From contig CM017556.1 in assembly GCA_007844125.1 (NCBI GenBank), forward strand, positions 85,096,864-85,160,863: 64,000 bases of DNA. The letters are read 5' to 3'. Below, in pieces: positions 1-14,110 of the stretch (positions are counted from its first letter, which is position 1; each line of letters begins with the position of its first letter). The stretch is from Sinonovacula constricta. Lineage: Eukaryota; Mollusca; Bivalvia; Cardiida; Solecurtidae. The notes under the pieces are model-generated. The model saw only the letters and a list, made by a program, of their open reading frames with translations, was not told the DNA's origin and made no database searches. The position numbers were made by a program, and so were the translations under genes.

Positions 1-464
1 TTTCGACGAAAAGAGTACATCGTCATCTTCGAAAGATTATTCGACAAGCCACTATTAAACAAAAATAAGGATATCTCTGGTGTCATACTCTAAATCTGTA
101 ATTAGAAACTTGAAAAAAATCTCAATGAGATAAATTTGAGATAAAATTTCAATTAACGATTGCATGTTGTTGTTTACAAAAGCACATTGCTTGTTTTTTT
201 TTTTGTTTAGTCTAGAGTAAGTCATTTTTCTGACGTTTAAACATATTTTATTTCGCATGGTTTGCAGTATTTGACATACAAGATATAATGCGAATGAAAT
301 CTAACAGAAACAAAATCTAAAGTTTATCGCGTTTCAGTCCAACAAATGGTATTTCTACAGCAGTAGATTAGCATCACATTTAGTTGGTATAAGATAAAAA
401 AGAACACTTAATAATTAAGCAACCTAATACAAATAGTTAGGTTTTAATTAATACCCACTTGTTT

Positions 465-500
465 GTTATGCTATGCTATGCTATGCAATGCTATGCTGTG
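465..500. repeat. (TATGC)n pentanucleotide repeat
   Basis: About six units of TATGC with single changes. Confidence 0.9.
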
Positions 501-2338
501 TTAATTTCTGTGTACAATCCACCGATTACATTAACTTTAGTCAATTCTTTAATCAAGCTAAATAAAACTACGCAATAATCAATAAACAAGTAAAATTCAA
601 ACAACACATAGTTTCCATATAATCAAGATTATTTTAACACATTTTTTTACACAACAATGTCCAGAATTTTACATGGTTACCATGCACCTTAAGGCATCTA
701 GGACCATCATTCTTGGCCCATTAAATGAACAAACGTGAAAATATTTTTTGCACCAACAAAGCACATAAATCGAGAACACCACTACGGTAATGAATTGTTG
801 CCAAGTTCCTTTGTATGTGAAAAATAAAATTAAATAGTCGCTACAACATGCGAGTTCCGATTTTTTTTTAATAATGTTACATTTTGTCATTCGTTTTGTT
901 TCATGTTTGAATAAACTTTGCAGCATATTAACAGTGTTGCTCTTATAAAGAAAAAATGCAAGTATTATTTCCACGAATTTAATTATCTACTACTGTTTTA
1001 GTGGAAGAATATTGCAGTTCCATACATTAGAACCAAAAGAAGTTCAGCTACCCAAGCTAAAATGTCAAATTAGCTATCATAAGAAATTGTATACTCCCCG
1101 AATCAAGAAAAGACTATTTGCTATATTACAAATCATGTAGGAACTATTTGCTCACAGAGTACATACAAGACAGCTGTATGCTCAGATTGAATAACCGTGT
1201 ATTCATCCGCCGATCAATCAAAAAAGTGTCATCCCTTGCACATACGAGCACCTATATCAGTTAACAGAAGATAAAGTTAGCGATTTTTTTTTGTGACTCG
1301 CCACTTTGTATTTTGAACTGACAATGTCCACAGCGGCTAAGACTTGATGCTCGAACCGCAGATTTATCACGCGTGATTCTAATACTTTTGTCATATTATA
1401 ATCTTTTCGTATTTTGTGGATTCATGTCTTTGTTTCAATGTTTGGTAATTGTTGCAATAATATTTGTATTGTGTGTTTTATTCGATCATTGGCCTCACAA
1501 AGCGGGAACGAGTTAAATAAAGTTGACTTGATTTTACAAATGTTGCAAAAGAATACCAAATGTTTGCACAAAACGTAAATTATAGTAAAAGACTGACATT
1601 CAAATTAAAGCGAAATGATGGATTTCAAAAGTAAAATACGAGCCTTGGTCAACACCTACATCTACTAACACTTCATCTGCTAATCAGGTATTTATAATGC
1701 TTATGCAGAAAGTATAGATCCAGATCTTGTCTGGAGTTATTTCTGTTACATAGTATATTAACCTTTGCATGCATGCAAATATATAGGCCAAAAAAGAAGA
1801 AACACTAAAATTTAAAATAACATGGGGTTTAAAGAAAATGCAGTATGATAAGGGTTAACGGTCGTTATAAAGGGTGACAGATAACGCCAAACCAGTCTAT
1901 CAGTCTTTGTAACAAGGGGTACGCCTAACAAAACAATCACTTTTTCGAGTACAATTCTAAAACAGTTAAGTAGCTTTATCATATACATATAATGACTTAT
2001 CGATAAACGTGTTATAATTTTGCGTCATTCTTTTAAATACATTGTACATGTATCTTTATTTCCTTCTTTTCAAGAGAGCACAATATACTCACAAACATAC
2101 AGGAAATTAAGCGTGATATTGATGAATATAAATGTAATATGTGAAGGAAACATGTGTATACAAATATACATTTTAGTATACAAGTTATCAAAAAGTCGTA
2201 TCTAATATGTACAAATGCAAGGCAGTGATAGAAAACTCTTATCAAAACGGATTACTATAAGGCCAAGGCGATATGTTATGATATCTTTTCCGTCTACAGA
2301 CCGATGACAATTACTTTCTTTTCAAGGAAATGTGTGGA

Positions 2339-2427
2339 GATTTCAGTACTTATAAAAATATTAGTTTGTTTCAATATATATAGTGAATATATTGAAACAA
2401 ACTAATAATTTAATAAGTACTGAAATA
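2339..2427. repeat. Near-perfect palindrome (hairpin)
   Basis: ATTTCAGTACTTATAAAAAT plus TTAGTTTGTTTCAATATAT pairs with ATATTGAAACAAACTAATAA plus TTTAATAAGTACTGAAAT around a loop of about 9 bp. It is possibly a MITE relic. Confidence 0.85.
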
Positions 2428-3533
2428 TATATATTGTTGTTATTTTTATAATGATTAATGTTGTTGTTGTTGTTCTATATTACATTCATAGTGGTATCCG
2501 CCAAAAAATACGTAATGTTCCAGGCTCGACGAAAATCAGTTTCTTTTTTTGGTAAGTAATTAGGAAATGCATAAAAATCACAAGAACTCCTAGACTTATC
2601 AAGTGAACAAAAACAACAATCATGTGATGAAGTAAGAAAAAAACGAAGATCACCATTATGTTAAATGTCCAAATTGACTTCGACAACAAATTAATAACTA
2701 CAATGTCAACAAAAATGATAAAAAGCGAATTATGAAACGATATATCGATAGCACAAATTATCCAAGTAACAACTGCTCCTCCAAAAAACATAGAACATAG
2801 AGGAGCGAAGTAATTATTGCATCAACAATGCCGGTAAAATAAGTAACAAAGGAACGACCTGGATCATGTTGAAAATAAATGTAAATGAACTTTAAAAAGG
2901 GTGACCATATGTGGGCCCGCTGTGCTGTAACATGAGACGCGCAGCGACAGAAGTACAGCAAGTGGAGGGCCGATGTTGTGAACATCAAATCAAACACCGA
3001 ATGTAGAGGCCCAGATATAATCCGCAACTCAAACATACCAGGCTGGGAACAACGTACGCTAACACCGCTCAACATTTTCGTTTAAAAATTAGCACACATT
3101 CTAACTGCGTTTATCATTGAAAATAATGTTCATGTTCTTAAGTAGAGCACTCGTGTTGTAGTTGAAATGGGGAATTAATCATGCGTTTATTTGTTTATAA
3201 CGTGTTTTTCAGTATAACATCCCAAGTCAGCTGAATAAAGGTATAAAACTGTAAAAAACAAATGGTTACTTAATTGATAAGCGTGAAATATATTTGTATA
3301 AAAGACGAATACAGTATTAAAGTATTCAGTCGCTTATTCCGAATAGTATTCAACATTACCTTAATAAAACACACATCAATGTCCCAAACAAACATGTCAG
3401 TAGTAATTCATACCTGATTTTTTTATACGTGTTCCTTTTTTGAATACTAATCACACATTCCTCCCAATTTATCTTCAGCTTACAATAATAGTAAATTTAT
3501 AATATTCACGCTAACATTAAATGAGAGTCGTGA

Positions 3534-3545
3534 TGACGTCACGTG
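3534..3545. promoter_or_regulatory. CRE plus E-box composite
   Basis: TGACGTCACGTG joins a full CRE palindrome to CACGTG inside a small higher-GC islet (3520-3660). No gene start is recognised nearby. Confidence 0.35.
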
Positions 3546-5345
3546 CTTTAAGCTTCACGAGTCACGCTCGTATGGAATACACAAATCACCGTGACACCGA
3601 ACGAAGCTGCGTGATGCAGGCAATGGTGCAGACGAAATGTTAGATGGGTTACGCAAAACGTTGTAACTATGTAAGTGTCATAGAATCAGGACTAAGATCG
3701 CCTATGATGTTAGTCAGTTCATAAATAATTTCTAGACCTTTATTACTGATTCGGTATAAGATTGTATAATATAAAGATCCTGTATGTGTGTTTGTTACAA
3801 ATGGCATTTTTCATCTAATGAGCTTGTGATAAGTAACTTTATTTTTATCTTAAGAAACATCTTTTAACAAAAATTTTAGATCCTGGCCTTATTAATGTGG
3901 GAGATATAAAAGTCACCAGGCTGTATGCGCCTCTTTAAGGGTGGTATGCGAAGAGTTTGGACCAAAAATATTTAAAGTAAACATCTTAATGAAGTACGGT
4001 TACCCGAATAGTTATCGCAAAATGCTGTTTATTGATGTCCTACACCTGTATGAAAAGTGAACTATAATGCCACAATCGCCATTACAAACATGTATTTCCT
4101 ATCTGAGCCACGCTACACAATTAGCCATTTTAATACCAAGAGGACCACGTGACCGCTTACTTTTTACCTCATCCACGTCATCCGCTGTGACGTCGATGTC
4201 TATTTTAGCAGGAATCCCGATCGTTCTTATTTATAGATTTGAAATGAATGATCATTTCAAGTGTCGATTAACGAGTTTCATTGCCCTAAAATTGAGATGC
4301 AGTTGAAAATCGTCAAAGGTTAGGCTAAAGTATGATTGTTTATGCACAATACCCCAAAGAGAGGTCAGGTATTGGTACATATATTATAGAAAGGAAAACT
4401 GTCGGATACCACCAAAGCCTCTTGACCACAGATTTAGCGTCAGTACAGTACATCTTTTTCACCCATAATCTTGTGATCAGGTGCAATATTTTATTCCATT
4501 GTTGTCTGTGGTTATCAAATGTGGGCGTTATTACCAAAAATTTTAGATGCAGATTTGACCAAGTCACCAAGTCGCTTAAAACCAAAAAAATAACTTTTAT
4601 TTAAGAATGAAAACATGCGTACTGTTGTTTTGTTGTTGTTTTGTCTTTTGTTTATTAAAATTTCGACCGCTCAAAATGTCCTATGTATCCTTACCAAGAG
4701 TTTGCGGTTTTTGCTTATTTAATGGACACTTCATCAACTTCATCAAAGGCGAATAAACTTTTAAACCCATCTATTGGGCTAATACAATCATAATCTATAG
4801 ACGCGTTGAGTGTCAATATCTCTTCAAGATTATTTAAACTTCACACGGCTATGTGACTAACCTATCATATTTATCGCCATTTTCTCACAATGGCCAGTGT
4901 CCAATGAACTGAGACAGTGGATTAATGTTAAAACTGACCACTGTCTTGATCTATTGATGAACAGTGGGATCTGGGATTAGCTTAATTACTCAAACACTTC
5001 ACGTGTATATAACAGTTTTAAGAGGCACAATACTAGGATTAACTGTTAGAGCCTTCTTTACACATGGATCGCCCCTCGCCGACCGATGGACAGTAGGACA
5101 TCAAAGGTGCCGCAAGGTGAACCGGCCAACGGACGGACAGGTGAATGGACGAAGATGGGTAGTCCTGTAAACAGACTGAAGCACTGGACAAATATTCTCA
5201 TGTTCTGTGATGACATAGATACCTATGATATGTGATACCTCGCATAAATAAACATGGTAAAATACATGTGCTTGCTCCCACACCAGTACTATTAGGTTGT
5301 CTGTCAGTACATGGCTAGGAAATCTCTCTCTGTTAATAGCTTTTT

Positions 5346-5393
5346 AAAACACACACACACATACACACACGCACGCACGCACGCACACACACA
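5346..5393. repeat. (AC)n/(ACGC)n microsatellite
   Basis: AC runs with an inner block of four ACGC units, the mirror form of the repeat at 17.3 kb. Confidence 0.95.
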
Positions 5394-6234
5394 AATCAGA
5401 CAAGGGAAAAAGTTGATACACAACCTCTAAAACCATACCAAAGACAACAAATAGCAATGACTCTATACAGAAATCCAAACAAGCAAATTATATTATTTGA
5501 AGCCATAAAAAGGGAAAGGCACTATAAGTATTTGAACTTCTCTTGCATAAATTTCAATGAAAGGAAGTTAATTAAATTGAAGGACAGCATCAAAAGCAAC
5601 ATTATCTACTGATATATATATACAGGTGCATATACACTATCATGATAATTGTATGAGTTTGTTATTACAAAATAAAATATAGGATGGGATGCTTTTTAAA
5701 CATTTTTTTCAGCCGGGGACGAGAAACCGTATTTGAAAGTCGGTGTCGATAGATCCTGATGATGGGTAATAATCCCGTTTTGTTAAAATTGATATTTCCT
5801 TATATCTACGAAAACCTTTTCTTTGATGTATTTTATGGTTATTGTATGTTCAAGAATATGCCTTTATGAAGTGTGAAATGAATATTATAATTTTTTTTTG
5901 ATGCTAGTTAACATAAGTTTACATAACATATACTAATTTTTGTTCTTCTTACCAATATATGCTACGTTTTGTAGATCTGGTGTATTACTAATTATTTGTA
6001 CTATTTGCAATTCATGAAATAAGCTTATTACAAGTACTTTGTTCATAAATATTCGTTAGTTAATATGATGGTATATGAATACAATATGTATACATATTTT
6101 GTACAAAATTGTGCATTGTGTGAATATATAATTATGCATATACTATCAATAAATATAAAGTCTAAGCCATTACAAAAGGGTTAAGTCAATATGCAACCAT
6201 GTTTACAAACCATGTGGTACATTCATATTTGTAT

Positions 6235-6300
6235 GATGAATCTTACAAGATGATGTGTACAAATCTGATGAAAAAAGTATGTTCTGTTTTGTTCTGTTCG
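6235..6300 (+). repeat. LINE-type 3' tail fragment
   Basis: GTACAAATCTGATGAAAAAA followed by TTCTG-type repeats resembles the 3' end at 8.6 kb (complement) and at 6912-6948. No coding part remains. Confidence 0.4.
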
Positions 6301-6854
6301 GTAACTGATATTATGAAGAAAATATCCTATAATTATTAACAAAACCATCGAGGTGAACACTAAGGGAATACTACAAATTAGCATGACGAACATAGGACCG
6401 TATTTTGAATCTCTCGCGATGGTTTATGTGGGGTTTATTTCTCCGCTACCTTCCATCGTCATGCAGTGCAACAGTACACACACGTCTTGCCTCTCTGGTC
6501 TGCGGTAAATGAACATCTGTTCATTACAATTTCACATCTTATTTATGTCCCTTATTCTCACTTGTTCATGCCAAGTTTCGTATAATGTCACTAGCCAAGG
6601 CTGTCAATCGAATTTCAACGCGAATTAAACGGATTAAAATAGTAAATCGTAGGTGAATACGGCAAACTTATTCATAGATTTTCAATCCGATGTTTGTGGC
6701 ATGGCGTTTACATAACATTACGGCCGGTTGAATGCAACACATTTGTATGAGCCGCGTTTGACACCTCAGGGACTGTCAATGGAAGACGGGCGGTTCGTCG
6801 CACGGCCCGCACCTGGCCCGGCATGGTGGTACAGTAGGCATGCGTCATAACTGA

Positions 6855-6950
6855 ACAGAACAGAATTGTATATGCTCGTTGTTTGTTTATCTAAACTGAT
6901 GGTGTTCTCTGTACAAATCCGAAATAAAGATGTTAAGTTCTGTTCTGAGC
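6855..6950. repeat. Paired (AACAG)n and (TTCTG)n tail fragments
   Basis: AACAGAACAGAATTG at about 6856 and TTCTGTTCTGAG at about 6938 are opposed tail motifs 70 bp apart. GTACAAATCCGAAATAAAG precedes the second, as in other copies. They are possibly two ends or two opposed insertions. Confidence 0.35.
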
Positions 6951-7139
6951 TGTTTAAGTCTATGTATATGCACGTACTGTTTCAGGTGTTATCATGAAAT
7001 TGTGATTTTTTTATGATTAAATAACGAGCTCCAATTATTCCATAATTCGTAACCGAATCTAAAGTGTGCGAGCCCATAATTTGAACAGTCACACCGAGTA
7101 TTTTCAATGCGTTATTTTGAGACATACTACAAACACTAG

Positions 7140-7192
7140 CAAAAAAAAAAAAAAGATTTAAAAAGTTTTCAGACAACCCCCCCCCCCCCCAC
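7140..7192. repeat. Poly-A and poly-C homopolymer runs
   Basis: A run of 15 A, then a run of 14 C at about 7178-7190. Confidence 0.9.
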
Positions 7193-7369
7193 CGCATGAT
7201 TACATTCTGACAAAAACAACAAATAAAGATTCCACGCAAATTTCAGATAAAAGTGTCAAACGCCAGTACGAACATAATCTTTGAAACATTTGATTTCGTG
7301 GTGGAAATATACCGGTAAAATAAACAAAATAATGCGACTGTTTACCAGAGGGTAGAACGAAAATACCAC

Positions 7370-7376
7370 CCCACAA

Positions 7377-7410
<34 letters not shown>

Positions 7411-7510
7411 CAACCCAGTTAAAAATTGCAAATTACTCAAGAGTCGTAGTTGTTTGTTGTGTTGTTGTTGTTTTTTTTTTGTTGTTTTTTTTTTGGGGGG
7501 GGGGGGGGAG
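7370..7510. repeat. (CAA)n opposed to (TTG)n with a long G run
   Basis: CCACCA/CAACAA repeats at 7371-7412 can pair with TTG repeats at 7447-7475. A T-rich part and a run of about 14 G (7495-7508) follow. Confidence 0.85.
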
Positions 7511-8595
7511 CTTACACGCCCACGAGTTACTGTATGTCGACGGCTTCACTATAATGTGGATTTGATTTTATTGAAGGACCCAATTGCTAAGGTAACTTAT
7601 CAGATGCATTGGTGCTAATGGCGACAATGAGGACGCTTCCTGCACGTGCCATATTCGATTTCTCGACAAATGTCAAAATATTGCCATGGTTATGCAAGAG
7701 CAACCCCTACTCGGAGTGTCATGTGATGCGTGTTCATTACGGGACCTTGGCCCAGAGACTACCATACGTTGTCCGGGTGTCACTTCACAGTCAAAACGAG
7801 GCGTAGTATAACCGGCCAGTGAGACAACAACAAGACTGTAATTATTATTTCCTAGCAACTTGATTTGTCATTAGTGTACAGCCCTCTACAACCAGCCCGA
7901 TTAAATGTCGTATTTTTTATCCTTAAACGCGAGCAATATCACAAGATTAGCAAGGCCATTGTAGTTAATTTGTTATTTTGCGCCATGAAAGGACGACATG
8001 CGTCCCGCTGTGTGAAAATAGGCGAGATTTCCCCGGGGCCTCGTTCACTGATAAAACAGGAATCGGAAAATAAGAATGCAGCACTCTCCATACTTTCATT
8101 TTAGAATCCAAATCCAAGCAGAACAGATTAGTTACCATTTAGCGAGAAAACACGAGGTCGGCCATTATTTATTAATTATCTGTCATTTTAATTAACCCTT
8201 TCTTGATATTTATGTTATATAAAGCATACAACTATTTCTGCAATTATGCATGTTTTAAACAAATATAGTTTCCCCACAGGTCTCAATTAACTTATGTGCT
8301 TTTAGTATCCTGTCATACAGTGTCTTATTCATGTTTTATGATTAATGTTAAGTTGGATACGTTAATACTTGCATTGTTAGCTAATAGCCATATCTTTGTA
8401 TAACTATTTCTTACAGGGAAAAGAACATTATAAGAATATCAGTCCTTCGTTTCTATCCCTATATATTGTATAACTTGATTAGTATATGTTTTGCTATTGC
8501 AAATAAATATGTTTAAACCAACTAATGTTCTGTCAGATTCTTTTAGACAGAGCTTCGTTCAAAGTCGATCGAAATACGCGTTATTTCAACTTATG

Positions 8596-8690
8596 AACAG
8601 AACAGAACAGAAATTTTATTTAAGATTTGTACATATAATAGTGTACATCATCTTTACAACATGTATACATATATATAATAAACATGTCAC
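8596..8690 (-). mobile_element. LINE 3' tail, minus strand
   Basis: AACAGAACAGAACAGAAATT TTATTTAAG is the complement of the AATAAAATT(TCTGT)n end of the 15.4-kb LINE. Only the last ~90 bp are present. Confidence 0.6.
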
Positions 8691-9079
8691 GTGAACCAAA
8701 AAAAAAACGAATAATTTTGCTTTATCAAAACTTCAAACATTAATGGTTATAGTGTATATAATACAATAATATACTACAGTCTAAACAAAGAAAATGTCTA
8801 TGAATGGTAAATCTTCTCTAGCGAGGGGACCTAAAGCATTTTTTTTATTTATTTAGAGATCTATTATTATACATATATTTACTGTCAGATATAGCTGACA
8901 ATGCAAAATACAAGCGTATCTAATTCTTGTATGCCTCTATTTAATACATATCCGAAACCTTATCTTTTACATTTACGTAAAAACTATATAATATGTTTAC
9001 CATCCTCTACTGCCCTTTTCCTGTGTAGAATCGCAACTTGTGTAGAAACTTCATAGGACAAGGAGCATTAAGTAATCTT

Positions 9080-9178
9080 GCCTACCGACTAACATCTCGC
9101 TGTCAGCAGGGGGTTCGAACCTTGCACCCGTCTGTTGGGATTCCAGCGTCTCAACCACTTAACCACAGGTGTGGATTC
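9080..9178 (-). mobile_element. tRNA-derived SINE head, minus strand
   Basis: On the complement, TGTGGTTAAGTGGTTGAGAC resembles an A box and GGTTCGAACCCC a B box about 45 bp later. No matching acceptor stem or anticodon arm is seen, so it is tRNA-derived rather than a tRNA gene. Confidence 0.4.
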
Positions 9179-12100
9179 TTTTAAACATGGTGGGTCCAGT
9201 AAAACTAGATGGTGACATCTGTATGATTACCTCGTAACTTCCGCTTATTTACTTGTGTCATTTTCATGAGGTGTTTAAAAACAGCATTCACAATTACACA
9301 CCAATTAAAAAAATCAATATAATTAAATACCGAAATCAAATATAAATATGAATTTATGAAGACGTATCCTTTTTCAACTACTTAAATAACCATAAGATTC
9401 TATATAATACTTTTAATTGTGTGCGTTCCATAACACATCACAACAATTACAAAATACGCAAGAAGAGCTACTTATTAAGATCTATAGATTAAACATGGTA
9501 CATTTTATTTGGTAACATAAGTTTCATCCTTATTGATACAGGAATCAAATAAAAGAAACAAAATAGCTAGAGATTTGTTCATTCAATTATATTTTTTATC
9601 ATATCACGCATGCCATCCAACCGAGAAATCATATTTTCCATTAATAAATTACATAACTAATCTGATTAATTCCGGCATTATTTGTAAAGATGCTTGGACA
9701 TATTTAAAACAAACTTTTCCTAAATAAGACGAAATTACTACAATCTAATATGCAAAAGTATTAAGAACTACATTTATTATAATAAACTAAAATGTCTTAA
9801 GAATATTGCTGCAATACTTAATATATATGAAATTTACAAAATTTCTATAGTAAACCGAGTATAAATGAAGGTTTTAGCACAATTTTGACAAGGACAAGAT
9901 TGTCTGTTTAACCTTTCTATAAATTTATAAACATGACACGCGTACTGCATTATGCACAGTTTCAGAAGTGTCACGAATTTTAAAATTTAAAACTGTCACA
10001 CCTTAGCAAAAAAAAAAAAGATATTTTAAAATTAATTTTAAATATAATTATTAATTATAGTCATTTGTTGGATTTATGTTGGAATAGCGGTTGTATGTCA
10101 TTTTTCTTAGCCAGGTGTTATCAAATTTCTTGATTATCCTGTTGTCGTTTTTAATAAAAAATCGCAATATTTTCATGTTTTAAACACAGAACATACTTTA
10201 TTGAAATAGTGCGTCTATTTCTTTATAACGCTAACTGAACTCAGACAGCAATAAGCTTATCAGGAACAGACGAACACGTTGTTTATTTAGAATAACATCT
10301 TAGCCTATTAAAATACAATTGTTTCTGTTTGATTAATTATGCTTAAGTTTCCAATGTCGACATAACCAGTATCTCACACCTAGAAAATATATTGATCTAT
10401 ATTTATATAACTGGGGGGAGTCTTGGATCAAATTGAACATACAAAATGCACACAATAATACAAGAGAGACGGACCAGTTACGGCTATCACAACATACTAC
10501 CAAACTTCTCAGATTGTGGTATAATTGTGGGATTTGTTGCTTTACTCATATATAGGTTGTGTAAATTAAAACGGTGTTCATTGCGTTTATTTTAAATCTG
10601 TATTGAGTTGTTTTATTTGAAGCAATAAGGCATATGGACTGACATATGTGTCTTAGTAATCGAATGTGGTATTATGCTAATATGTTATATAACAATCTAT
10701 GATTGCGTAGTCATGAAACTGATGTTGTTGTTTTTCATCTTTTTTATACTTTCGTCTATTATTTAAAAGTAACCACAACACACATTGCGTGTTTTAACAG
10801 ACAGGTAAGCTTAGCAGGAAATCCTTGTTTAAAAACAAGTATGTATATTATCATTTGAATATGTATTTCTTGAATTTTACAAATGGATTATGCAAAAGAA
10901 ATCACAACATTTCTTTGTTTTGAAAGTGAATAAGAATAGAACAAAAAGTCTGAATGTTTCAACTTAAAACAATCAAGTACATTTACACACGTCTTATTTT
11001 ATTTTAAAAGTCCCAACAGAAAAAAAGTCAGAGAATATATAAAAAATCAAAGTTTAAGAGTCAGTACATATCTCCTCAAATTGTTAGTACCGAAAAAGCG
11101 AACATTTGCTAACTAATAAATAAGTGCTAGAATGTCAATTCTAATTTGCTGTGTTTAAAATGAATCATTAAATAGTCATGCACAGACATTCAGAGAATTA
11201 TCTACCAAGGATTTATTTAAGACATAAACATATTGTCCCATATGAATAAAAACAGTGTGTAACATTTGATATGCTGACATACGATCAATCTTTAGACGCA
11301 ACTTATAACTTTTTTTTCTCTTTCTTTTAATCAATTTATTTATTTACTTTCAAACGAGCACTGACCAAAGCAACTTTACTTACGGAGTAATAGAGTCTAG
11401 CTTATTTATATCATATTTCAAGAAAATCATGAACCCATGCAAACGAATAGCTTTCAAAACAGAACAGAAGTAAAATATGTTTTAAACAAGGTAAACGTTG
11501 TTGTTTTTTTTTTTACTCCAATTCGATTATTTCTATATGCACGTTTTAATTGTCTATTATGATGGACACGTTTTAATTACATCAATATACCCGTGGGCTT
11601 ATATCAAAGTTGAAATTAACATTTTCTAACTGAAAATTCACAGCTGGTGTCTACTTAAAAGTCAAAATAATTTTGTCATCGCTCGAATTTGCCGATAATT
11701 GGAATAAAAAATCTTGTCTGTTCCTTTCAAAATGACAATGAATCATAGAATATGTATACTGGTTATCGCATTTACTTGGTTATCCTGGAGGATATCAAAA
11801 AATCTATTTTTTATTATTTATTTACTGAGAAAAAATGCTGTTTACATTTTACATTTCATATTTGAGGACTAATCTTAACAAATACACATTTTAAATAATA
11901 AAGCTTGTCTAATGTTGTTTAAAATATTGCCTAAATGTCCATGAATGGTATGGGGTAAATGTTTATATAGTAGAATTTCCTCAAAATGATTTGCCTTATG
12001 TCTCCCCAGACTCACAGCACAATAACAACACGTAACCTAGGGGTCCCTTAAAGCTCTCTGCGACACATGAGTTGTCGACAAACATCTAAGGAAATTTGTG

Positions 12101-12267
12101 CGATAAAGGGCGACCTCTTTTGTGATGTGCAACAGCAACTTTATCTTTCGGGGGAATAACCAATTTCACGCCTCGATTAATCAATTAAAATTCAATTAAT
12201 CTTACTACTAGTACCTATAATAGTATAAACAGAAACGTATGGACTTACGGGCAGTGGTATAACAAGA

Positions 12268-12318
12268 TATTGTTGTTGTTGTTGTTGCTGTCATTATTTA
12301 TTATTTTTATTATTATTT

Positions 12319-12358
<40 letters not shown>

Positions 12359-12430
12359 CGACGTCATTGCCATCGTATTCATCATAATCGTAAACACCAT
12401 CGTTATCATCATTATCATCGTAATCATCGT

Positions 12431-12467
<37 letters not shown>

Positions 12468-12473
12468 TTCATC

Positions 12474-12524
<51 letters not shown>

Positions 12525-12525
12525 T
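12268..12525. repeat. (TTG)n, (ATT)n and (ATC)n trinucleotide repeats
   Basis: TTG run at 12271-12288, ATT run at 12322-12357, then ATC/TTC runs to 12525. Open frames here on both strands are low-complexity by-products. Confidence 0.95.
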
Positions 12526-13019
12526 CGTTGTTGACGTTGTTTATTTCTAAATCTACATCTAAGATAAAAGTAACGGAGATGCATGTAGGTGTTTTGTCAC
12601 TTATCACTGTATATCTATTTCACACACAGAATAGTGTTGGTTATTGTAAATGATTCAATTTAAATCCCAGTTGAAATAAGTTGCATACAAAGTGTGAAAT
12701 ATTATCCATATTATCTTGTTACAAATTCAAGGTAGCTTCAAAAGTGTAAACTTTTTAATTTGATTTCATGTTTGCACAGGTGCCTCAACTCAGGACCAGC
12801 GTCGTAGGTATAAATTTATCACACTCTCAGAAAAAAAAAAAGTCACTCCTTCTTCCCTGTGGAGCTGAAACCACCAAAGCAAAACTCCTTTGAAAAAAAA
12901 AGTTGAACAAACAATAAAGAATCACTCACCTTACATCACCGATCCAATAAATCACGGAGAAAATCACACACACGCAAACACTACTAATCAAAGTAACCCA
13001 ATTTGTTATTACACGTTTG

Positions 13020-14110
13020 TCAATGCATTTGAACCATTCAAACGTTGTACGAGCATATTCGGTAAGTCGGACTTTTCTATCCTACGGCACGTTCTGAACA
13101 CAGAACAAATTGGCCAGAAACAGAGAGAAAGGTCCGGACGGCACGTTTCTGCGTGAGGAAGACGTCTTCTAGCTCCCTGGTCACAGAGCTGCTTCCGAAG
13201 TCTCGGTGATTAGTAGAAGCTGATCGGCGGTCGCGTATTCCTGATTGGGCACGATCGGTCGGGGATCCCAAGCGGGGAGCGTCACACCAGGCCGGTCAGT
13301 TGCACTGCGGCAGTCCTGTCGGAATGGAACAAACTACTGAGACGATACTGTACACAATGCACTGGTGTTATTCCACTTCACTTTTCACCAGGATGAGAGT
13401 AAGTTGAAATTTCGTTTATCACATGGCTGGATAAATCTTCTTCAATTAAACTTTGTCTAACTCCGGGTTGAAGTTCGCGAAAGGATGAAATGTATTTTCA
13501 TTTTCTGATTTTGCGCGAGTTCAAATGAAACCAGATCGAAATCTGTAACTGTCACGTCTTTAGTTTACGTTTGGATGGAGTTCACTGGATCACTCCGAAA
13601 AACGATCAAAAGACAAGTTTGGCTTGTTGCACGGATAGAATGTGATTATCGCTGGTCTCCGTTATGTGAATTACTTATCAGGCGAACTGAGAGCGAGGTA
13701 CCCGAGTCAGAACACCTGGCCGACTGTCAGCCACAAACACTTGACAATCTTCTCGCAGTGATATTTTCTAACTTTTGTTAGAAGTGTCAGCTTCTTAACC
13801 CTAATTAAATGAAAATATATCTTGATAGTTGGATGGTTTTGTTTTAAATATCGAAGTTTTTAAAACGTTTTAATCATTTTTCAGTGGGACAGCGGTGGTG
13901 AGTATAGACAGCGGTTGGATATTCAGTGAGGGCGGTACTAACACCAAGGGAGCGGGACAGATAACGCCTGATTGGCTCACGTCAACAGAGTTGCTTCGCC
14001 ATTGGACGACCGGGCTTTTATCGGAAAACTTAGACACCACTAAAGCGATTCTCGACTCCAATTTGAAGAGCCCTTATCGTCTGCTTAGTGAGTTGATCGA
14101 TTCTTGAAAG
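13020..14110 (+). other. Higher-GC islet with unrecognised candidate exons
   Basis: GC is clearly above its surroundings. An ATG at 13324 opens 25 codons to a GTAAGT donor (about 13399). At 13883, after an ATTTTTCAG acceptor, an open frame runs to a stop at 14107 (GWIFSEGGTNTKGAGQ, ELLRHWTTGLLSENLDT). No family is recognised. It could be part of a small spliced gene or a regulatory island. Confidence 0.25.

Larger units (their letters stand above)
1..5340. other. AT-rich non-coding DNA
   Basis: Apart from the pentanucleotide repeat, the 2.34-kb palindrome and the CRE/E-box islet, no gene, RNA or mobile element is recognised. Open frames are short and on both strands. Confidence 0.6.
5400..12260. 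other. AT-rich non-coding DNA with retroelement tails
   Basis: Holds LINE-type tails (6.2, 6.9, 8.6 kb), a minus SINE head (9.1 kb), homopolymers and a GC islet at 7.58-8.11 kb. Nothing coding is recognised. Confidence 0.55.

Noticed and set aside
12245..12653. Long open frames on both strands (poly-Asp, poly-Ile, poly-Met)
   Set aside because: They translate trinucleotide microsatellites and have no gene context.
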